Translations under genes and position numbers: made by a program
Shown: positions 5,702 through 10,340 of the stretch, piece by piece
Layout of the letters: every line of letters begins with the position of its first letter
Numbering within the stretch: the stretch's first letter is position 1
Assembly: GCA_903873565.1 (NCBI GenBank)
Contig: CAIQOY010000158.1
Span: forward strand, 1 to 10,340
Origin: an uncultured Actinomycetes bacterium
GTDB lineage: Bacteria > Actinomycetota > Thermoleophilia > Gaiellales > F1-60-MAGs149
Reading direction: 5' to 3'
Length of the DNA: 10,340 nt
Notes under the pieces: generated by a model
The model's database searches: none
What the model saw: only the letters and a program-made list of their open reading frames with translations
What the model was told of the DNA's origin: nothing

Positions 5702-6555
5702 GAGAACGACGAGAGCACGATCACCGGCGAGCCGTCCTGCAGCTCCTGCATCTGGAAGCCGTAGCGGCGCGGCTCCGTCAGGCGGTCGACGACCTGCTGC
5801 TCCGACGTGGGCATCGACTCGACGCCGGGCACCGACGGGGGCAGCGTGCGGTCCAGGGGCCGGTCGAGCTCGCCCGCGTACTGGCTCCGCTCGAAGAGCA
5901 GGGCCACGTCGGGCGGCGAGCCCTTCTTGGGCGGCAGGAACGCGAGCACCTGCTCGACGCCCGGCACGTAGCGGAAGGTGTAGAGCGCGAGCTCGAGCGC
6001 CTCGCGCCGCAGGAGCCGGTCGCGCTCGACGCTGGGCTTGCCCGCGGCGATCGCGCACTGCTCGCCGAGCCCGCAGAGCACGTACGAGACGGTGTTCTCG
6101 GCCTCGATCACGCGGATCGTCTGGTCGACGGCGCCCGACTCGGGCTGCACGGCGATCGCGGCCAGCGGCACCCCGCCCCACTCGGGCTTCGAGGCGGTCA
6201 CGGCCACGAGCTGCGCGCCGTCGGGGAGCTTGTAGCGGGCGCCCACGTGCCCCGCGATCGCCTCGATCGCCGTCTGGTCGGCGGTCTCGGCGGGCACGAA
6301 TCCCGACCACGGCGGCGGCGGCTCGGGCCGGGACAGCCCGAGCGATCCGAGGAAGACGATCAGGGCGACGCCCGCGACCACCCCGAGGATGCCGTAGGCG
6401 ATGAGGAAGCGCCCGCGGTACGAGCGCTCGCGCACCGCCACGTGCTCGACGATCGGCTCCTCCCCGCCGCGGACCTGGTCGGGGTCGGGCTCGACCAGCG
6501 GCGCCGTGTCGACGGCCGGCAGGTCGGGGCCGCGCGGCGTCAGATCGTGGGCCAC
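5698..6555 (-). CDS. Single-pass membrane protein with extracytoplasmic domain, FtsH-like operon partner
   Basis: A 285-residue protein I do not recognise. Residues 1-45 are acidic and proline-rich, followed by RERSYRGR and one transmembrane helix at 50-70 (FLIAYGILGVVAGVALIVFL). By the positive-inside rule the N-terminus is cytoplasmic and residues 75-285 lie outside. The outer part starts with a proline run (78-82) and shows an alternating strand/helix pattern with two cysteines (161, 167) that could form a disulfide. No catalytic motif is apparent. GTG 6555 has a good ribosome site (GAGGAG, 5 bases away) and overlaps the end of the FtsH-like gene by 16 bases; the longer open frame upstream is a shadow of that gene. 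Coupling to the membrane protease suggests an accessory or substrate-sensing subunit, which is an inference. Confidence 0.85.
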   Translation of the reverse strand: MAHDLTPRGPDLPAVDTAPLVEPDPDQVRGGEEPIVEHVAVRERSYRGRFLIAYGILGVVAGVALIVFLGSLGLSRPEPPPPWSGFVPAETADQTAIEAIAGHVGARYKLPDGAQLVAVTASKPEWGGVPLAAIAVQPESGAVDQTIRVIEAENTVSYVLCGLGEQCAIAAGKPSVERDRLLRREALELALYTFRYVPGVEQVLAFLPPKKGSPPDVALLFERSQYAGELDRPLDRTLPPSVPGVESMPTSEQQVVDRLTEPRRYGFQMQELQDGSPVIVLSSFS

Positions 6556-8939
6556 GACGACTCCTCGGTGAGGTCGACCTCGGGGATCTCGAGCCCCACC
6601 GAGTCGAGCAGCTCGATCACCTCGTCGCCGTGCATCTCGCGGCGCTCGACGAGCACGTCGGCGACCTTCTCCACGCCGTCCTTGTTGTGGAGCACCACGT
6701 GGTAGGCGGCGAGGTAGGCCTGGCCGATGATCTGGGCGGCGTCCTGGCGCATGCCGGGGTCGGACAGGACGGCCGAGATCGGATCGCCCTGCTGGCGCGC
6801 CCCGTTCATGATCGTGGCGCCGATCCGCTGGAAGCGCTCGGCCACCTTCTGGCGGGCCTCGTCCTCGTCGGCCTGCGTCGCGAACTCGCGGCCGAGGTCG
6901 ATCGGGGCGGGCCCCATCGCGCACATCCCCACCATCCAGGCAGAGCGGGCGGTCGCCGACATCACGTCGCCGGCCACGCCGCGCGAGTTCTCGCCGTAGA
7001 AGACGTGCTCGGCGGCCATCGCCCCGAGCGTCCAGACCAGGCGGGCCATCTCCTCGTGGCGCCACGAGGAGAAGCGCTCCTCGGTCTCGAGCGCCTGGTG
7101 GTGGCCGAGCGTGCCGGCGCGCATCTTGATCGACAGGCGCGTCGACTCGGCGCCCTTCAGGTAGACGTGGGCGCAGACCGCGTGGCCCGCCTCGTGGATG
7201 GCGACGGCGCGCGTCTCCTCGGGCACGTACTCGATGCCGACCGCCGTGCCGGACTCCACGGTGGTGAGGGCGTCGACGATGTCGGTCCAGCCGAAGCGCT
7301 CGCGGCCCTCGTTGTGGGCCACGGTCAGGGCCATCGAGCAGACCTGCTCGATCATCGCGGGCGAGTAGCCATTGGTGATGCGGGCGAGCTCGTCGCGGCG
7401 CTTGGGCGAGTCGAGGTCGGGCTCGTGCGCCACCTTGCCGAGGTAGAGGTCGAAGACGTCGATCCGGTCCTGCTTGGTCGGCGTGCGGAACCAGACGTGG
7501 CGGCCCATGCGGCCCGGGCGCGTGAGCGCCGGGTCGAGCGCCTCGAGGGGCACGTTGCAGGCGCCGATGAAGTAGATCTGCTCGCTGGCGGGCCGGGGGC
7601 GCGGCAGCCTGAGCGGCACCCGCCAGAGGCGCCGCGGCACGATGTAGAGCGCGTCGAGGATGGTGTTGACGCGGTTGGTCAGGAAGCGCTTGCCGAAGGG
7701 CGGCGAGCCGAGGCCGTCCATCGAGACGAGGATCTGGTTGAGGGCCAGGGAGCCCCCGCCCATGCCGCCCGGGATCATGAAGGCGGCGATGCGGTTGTAG
7801 GCGCGGGCCAGGGCCGGCGGCTCGACGGCCCAGCCCGAGTCGCGCTCCAGGAAGCGCGCCTCGCGCCAGGCGGTCGTCTCGAGCACCGCGTCGTTGGGGG
7901 CGTCGTAGACGTCCTCGAAGGCGAGCGGTCGCTCGCCGCCCGCGTGGCGCGGCATGCCGCCCCCGCCCAGGCTCGCGCGGCGCATGCCGACGGCGTCGAT
8001 CTCGTCGATGAAGACGATGCACTGGCCGCCCCACTTGCGGGCCAGGCGCTTGGCCTTCCACATCAGGTAGCGCACGAGGACGGCGTCGATGCCGATGAAG
8101 GTGCTGGCGAAGCCCGAGCCCGGGATCGACACGAACGGCGAGTTGAAGCCCGTGGCGATCGCCTTGGCCAGCATCGTCTTGCCGGTGCCGGGCGCGCCGA
8201 GGAAGAGCAGGCCCCGCTCGCGCTTGCCGCCCGCCCGCTCGAAGGCCTCGCCGGACTGCCAGAGGCTGACCACGCGGCGGACCTCCTCCTTGGGCTCGGC
8301 CTGGCCGCGGACGTCCTCGAGGCGCACGCCCCAGTCGGCGTCGCCGGGCTCGAAGCCCTTGATCTGCGTGATGCCCATCGCCAGGAGCGGCCCGAACAGG
8401 ATCGCGAAGTTGGCGATGAACAGGAAGAAGACGAAGACGACCTGGAACAGGATCGCCGGGTTCGAGAAGATCCCGGCGGCCTGGTCGAGCAGCCAGCCGA
8501 ACGTCCCGAACCAGGTGATCGTCTCGCCCGCCGAGGCGGTGGCCGCGCGGACGGCGAAGACGACGGTGACGATCGCGGCGATCCAGATCGCCAGGCGCAC
8601 CCGCCGCGACCAGAACCAGGCCCGCTTGCGGTCGAGGGCGTCCGTCTCGCGCCGGTGCATGGAGTCGTCGCCGTAGAGGGTCGGCCACGGCACCAGCTTG
8701 CGCAGGCCCACGTCGATCACGCCGCGGGCCACGGCGACGCAGCCGATCGTGAAGAGCACGCTCCAGAAGGCGCTCCACTCCTGGGCCACGTAGGCCCACA
8801 GGAAGACGCTCGGGGCGCCCATCAGAGCCACGATCGTGGCGATCCGGCCGAGCCGGCGCCAGCCGTCGGCGAGCGCCTTCGACGAGCGCGTGAACCCGCC
8901 CCGGTCGGGCGTCCCTCCCTGCTCCTCTACGAGCGCCAT
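6540..8939 (-). CDS. Divergent FtsH-like membrane AAA+ zinc protease with two AAA-core insertions
   Basis: A 799-residue membrane ATP-dependent protease related to FtsH, which normally extracts and degrades membrane and soluble proteins. Predicted helices are near 33-50, 57-76, 114-132 and 161-187; the basic loop 77-113 and the catalytic part lie inside. AAA motifs: Walker A GAPGTGKT (248-255), pore loop FIG (281-283), Walker B CIVFIDEID (307-315), sensor Asn462, arginine fingers in RPGRMGRH (474-481). Protease: HEAGH (582-586) and Asp658 in VAGDVMSAT, the expected third ligand. All key residues are kept, so it should be active. Odd points: about 65 extra residues between Walker B and LNQILVSMDG, about 40 more before sensor 1, and no FtsH periplasmic domain. 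ATG 8939 has GAGGG 6 bases upstream and overlaps the upstream gene by 13 bases. Confidence 0.93.
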   Translation of the reverse strand: MALVEEQGGTPDRGGFTRSSKALADGWRRLGRIATIVALMGAPSVFLWAYVAQEWSAFWSVLFTIGCVAVARGVIDVGLRKLVPWPTLYGDDSMHRRETDALDRKRAWFWSRRVRLAIWIAAIVTVVFAVRAATASAGETITWFGTFGWLLDQAAGIFSNPAILFQVVFVFFLFIANFAILFGPLLAMGITQIKGFEPGDADWGVRLEDVRGQAEPKEEVRRVVSLWQSGEAFERAGGKRERGLLFLGAPGTGKTMLAKAIATGFNSPFVSIPGSGFASTFIGIDAVLVRYLMWKAKRLARKWGGQCIVFIDEIDAVGMRRASLGGGGMPRHAGGERPLAFEDVYDAPNDAVLETTAWREARFLERDSGWAVEPPALARAYNRIAAFMIPGGMGGGSLALNQILVSMDGLGSPPFGKRFLTNRVNTILDALYIVPRRLWRVPLRLPRPRPASEQIYFIGACNVPLEALDPALTRPGRMGRHVWFRTPTKQDRIDVFDLYLGKVAHEPDLDSPKRRDELARITNGYSPAMIEQVCSMALTVAHNEGRERFGWTDIVDALTTVESGTAVGIEYVPEETRAVAIHEAGHAVCAHVYLKGAESTRLSIKMRAGTLGHHQALETEERFSSWRHEEMARLVWTLGAMAAEHVFYGENSRGVAGDVMSATARSAWMVGMCAMGPAPIDLGREFATQADEDEARQKVAERFQRIGATIMNGARQQGDPISAVLSDPGMRQDAAQIIGQAYLAAYHVVLHNKDGVEKVADVLVERREMHGDEVIELLDSVGLEIPEVDLTEESSWPTI
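6561..6566 (-). promoter_or_regulatory. Ribosome binding site deciding start at 6555
   Basis: GAGGAG on the minus strand lies 5 bases before GTG 6555, inside the last codons of the FtsH-like gene. It fixes the start of the 285-residue protein in a frame that stays open for 2.2 kb further upstream. Confidence 0.75.
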
Positions 8940-9370
8940 GGGCTGCCCTCAGTGTAGTCCGTCTCGGGCTCGCGGCGCGCCTCGGGCGGCCGGCGGTAGC
9001 GCCCGCGCAGGGCGCTGGCGAGGAAGGCGATGCCCGCCATGAAGAGGATCACGCTGGCCCCGATCAGGACGCTCTGGATCACCCCGGAGGCCTTGTCGCC
9101 GGAGAGCTGCTGGCGCACCAGCTCCGCGGCGATCAGGAGCGCGATCGGCAGCCCCGCCCCGACCGTGCCCTTGAGGAAGCCGTAGCGCCAGCCGAGGACG
9201 GCGGCGATCACGAGGACCAGGAGCGGCCCGAACACCCCCGCCGTGCCGAGGTACAGCATCACGCCCGCGATCAGGCCGATCGCCACGGCCCCGACCGCGA
9301 TCGGCTCCGCCCACTGGCGCACCGGGCCGGGGCCCGCGGGGCGGGCGTGGCGGGCGGCGAAGGGGCTCAT
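8927..9370 (-). CDS. Four-helix membrane protein, first gene of FtsH-like operon
   Basis: A 147-residue protein with hydrophobic segments near residues 24-42, 46-62, 70-86 and 99-121, and a charged C-terminal tail (RGRYRRPPEARREPETDYTEG). I do not recognise a family, and there are no catalytic motifs. It is the first gene of the operon, and its last 13 bases overlap the start of the FtsH-like gene, so the two are probably made together. A membrane partner or assembly factor of the protease is a reasonable but unproven guess. ATG 9370 is preferred; GTG 9388 would add six residues. Neither start has a strong ribosome site. The 10-base palindrome ATACGCGTAT (9369-9378) covers the ATG. Confidence 0.8.
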   Translation of the reverse strand: MSPFAARHARPAGPGPVRQWAEPIAVGAVAIGLIAGVMLYLGTAGVFGPLLVLVIAAVLGWRYGFLKGTVGAGLPIALLIAAELVRQQLSGDKASGVIQSVLIGASVILFMAGIAFLASALRGRYRRPPEARREPETDYTEGSPWRS

Positions 9371-9378
9371 ACGCGTAT
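9369..9378. promoter_or_regulatory. Palindrome over the start of the FtsH-like operon, operator candidate
   Basis: ATACGCGTAT is a perfect 10-base palindrome that includes the start codon of the first operon gene, in the 59-base gap between two divergent genes. It is AT-flanked in a GC-rich region. A repressor site is possible but rests on symmetry alone. Confidence 0.25.
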
Positions 9379-9417
9379 CTTCGCGCACCCCGGCCTGCGG
9401 GACGCACGCGGTTGCCC

Positions 9418-9423
9418 TACCCT
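9418..9423 (+). promoter_or_regulatory. Possible -10 of the collagen-like gene, leaderless layout
   Basis: TACCCT ends 6 bases before ATG 9430, so a transcript starting 7 bases downstream would begin at the A of the ATG. There is no ribosome site before that ATG, which fits a leaderless message. The same hexamer precedes the tRNA and the secreted-protein gene. Confidence 0.35.
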
Positions 9424-9429
9424 CCGCGC

Positions 9430-10164
9430 ATGCGCCGGCCCTCCCCCGCCCTCGTGATCGCCCTGATCGCGCTCTTCTTCAGCCTCGCCGGCACCGGCTG
9501 GGCCGTCACCCAGTTGCCGCGCAACAGCGTCGGCAGCCCGCAGATCAAGGCCAACGCGGTCACCGGCCCCAAGGTCAAGGACGGATCGCTGTCGGCGGCC
9601 GACTTCGCCGCCGGCACGCTCCTGACCGGCGCGACGGGTGCCACCGGGCCGCAGGGCGAGCGGGGGCCGCAGGGCGAACAGGGCCTCCAGGGGATCCAGG
9701 GCCTCCAAGGAGTGCTGGCCACCCTCTCCGTCACGCAGCGGAACCCGGCGGGCGTCACCGGTACCGGCTCGACGGTCGGCAGCAGCAGCCCTGCTGAACC
9801 CGCGGCCGGCCCCTGCACCGACAACTGCCGCGTCTCGACCGGCCCGATCGTCGTCACCCAGCAGAGCCGGATCATCGCCTCCGCCCAGGTCGCGATCCGC
9901 AACACCAGCGGCAGCACGAAGACCATTGCGTGCTACATCGTCCGCGACGTCGGAGGCGGCTTCTCCGACCTGACGTACGCCTCGACCGCGACCGCGACGA
10001 TCGCCGACGCGACCGTCGCCACGCTGAGCCTGACGGCCGCGATCGATGCGAGCGCGGGCTCGTACAACCTCGCGCTCCGCTGCGGCGACGCGAACAGCCC
10101 GAACCCCTCGACCCTCTTCACCGCCGACGAGATCACGATCACGGCCTTCGCCGTGGCCCGCTAG
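9430..10164 (+). CDS. Secreted collagen-like repeat protein
   Basis: A 244-residue exported protein. Residues 1-26 form a signal peptide or anchor (MRRPSPALVIALIALFFSLAG, then GWAV). Next comes NSVGSPQIKANAVTGPKVK to ADF (32-59), a short repeat (NSVGxxQIK / AVTxxKVK / DGSL) often seen at the start of actinobacterial surface proteins. Nine Gly-X-Y triplets follow (67-93: GAT GAT GPQ GER GPQ GEQ GLQ GIQ GLQ), a collagen-like rod long enough for a short triple helix. The rest (95-244) is Ser/Thr/Ala-rich with four cysteines and probably folds as a beta-sandwich head. A surface or matrix role is likely; the ligand is unknown. ATG 9430 is preferred over TTG 9412, which only adds MPYPPR. Its stop shares CTAG with ftsK. 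Confidence 0.85.
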   Translation: MRRPSPALVIALIALFFSLAGTGWAVTQLPRNSVGSPQIKANAVTGPKVKDGSLSAADFAAGTLLTGATGATGPQGERGPQGEQGLQGIQGLQGVLATLSVTQRNPAGVTGTGSTVGSSSPAEPAAGPCTDNCRVSTGPIVVTQQSRIIASAQVAIRNTSGSTKTIACYIVRDVGGGFSDLTYASTATATIADATVATLSLTAAIDASAGSYNLALRCGDANSPNPSTLFTADEITITAFAVAR

Positions 10165-10340
10165 TCCTCGTCGACGTCGAACGGGGGCTCATCGCCCGCG
10201 TCCGCGGACGCGGTGGCCACCACCGTCCCGCCCCCGGCCAGCAGGCGCGGGATGTCGGCCTCCGTGATCAGGACCTGGCGGGGCTTCGAGCCCTCGTAGC
10301 CCGAGATCGCGCCGCGCCGCTCCAGCATGTCGATCAGCCG
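10161..10340 (-). CDS. ftsK: DNA translocase FtsK, C-terminal gamma domain (partial, runs off right edge)
   Basis: The last 59 codons of a minus-strand gene. RLIDMLERRGAISGYEGSKP followed by RQVLI is the winged-helix gamma domain of FtsK/SpoIIIE, in which the SKPR segment is nearly invariant. This domain reads polar DNA sequences and steers chromosome pumping at the division septum. It is followed by a short loop and an acidic tail ending DVDED, as in several actinobacterial homologues. The motor and membrane parts lie outside the window. Its stop (TAG, read from CTA 10161-10163) overlaps the stop of the collagen-like gene. Confidence 0.88.
   Translation of the reverse strand, partial: RLIDMLERRGAISGYEGSKPRQVLITEADIPRLLAGGGTVVATASADAGDEPPFDVDED

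Noticed and set aside
5698..8799. 1033-residue minus-strand open frame
   Set aside because: Only the last 285 codons are real. The rest is an Arg/Gly/Pro-rich out-of-frame reading of the FtsH-like gene, and GTG 6555 has its own ribosome site.
6630..8957. 775-residue open frame on the plus strand opposite the FtsH-like gene
   Set aside because: It is an antisense shadow produced by extreme G/C at third codon positions. Its translation is low-complexity Ala/Arg/Gly/Asp/His with no recognisable domain, while the minus frame has full AAA+ and protease motifs.
9626..9714. Tandem repeats in the collagen-like gene as a CRISPR or minisatellite
   Set aside because: The short repeats follow the Gly-X-Y codon pattern, and there are no spacers of uniform size.

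Overview
The DNA is very GC-rich, with almost every codon of the real genes ending in G or C. It carries a collagen-like secreted protein with an actinobacterial N-terminal pattern, an FtsK C-terminal domain, a CCA-less tRNA-Arg, VapBC, and many GTG starts. Together these point to a high-GC actinobacterium, most likely class Thermoleophilia (Solirubrobacterales type). This is inferred from protein style, not from a marker gene. Density is close to 100 percent; the largest gap between genes is about 180 bases (5180-5359).

Left part (1-2446). The tail of an unidentified plus-strand gene converges on a minus-strand pair, a divergent GroES-like protein and an inositol monophosphatase family enzyme. 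A tRNA-Arg(UCG) lies directly upstream of this pair on the same strand. A 49-residue membrane peptide (plus) faces a secreted four-cysteine protein (minus), with a strong hairpin between them. Divergent from the secreted protein is a small HicA-like plus-strand gene.

Middle (2449-5179, all minus). A secreted purple-acid-phosphatase-like metallophosphoesterase with an Ig-like tail lies downstream of undecaprenyl-diphosphatase UppP. Upstream of uppP is a VapBC toxin-antitoxin pair whose start region holds a perfect 9-base direct repeat.

Right part (5360-9370, minus) is a tight operon of four genes in which every junction overlaps. In order of transcription they encode a four-helix membrane protein, a large divergent FtsH-like membrane AAA+ zinc protease (799 residues), a single-pass protein with a roughly 210-residue extracytoplasmic domain, and a 113-residue HExxH zincin-like protein. 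The FtsH-like protein keeps its ATPase and protease motifs. However, it has four predicted membrane segments, no usual FtsH periplasmic domain, and two large insertions in the AAA+ core. The proposed reading is a membrane quality-control or regulated-proteolysis module with its own accessory subunits. This is the most interesting locus in the window.

Right edge. A plus-strand collagen-like secreted protein ends tail-to-tail with the last 59 codons of ftsK (minus), the two stop codons sharing one CTAG. No CRISPR array, insertion sequence, phage gene or rRNA was seen.
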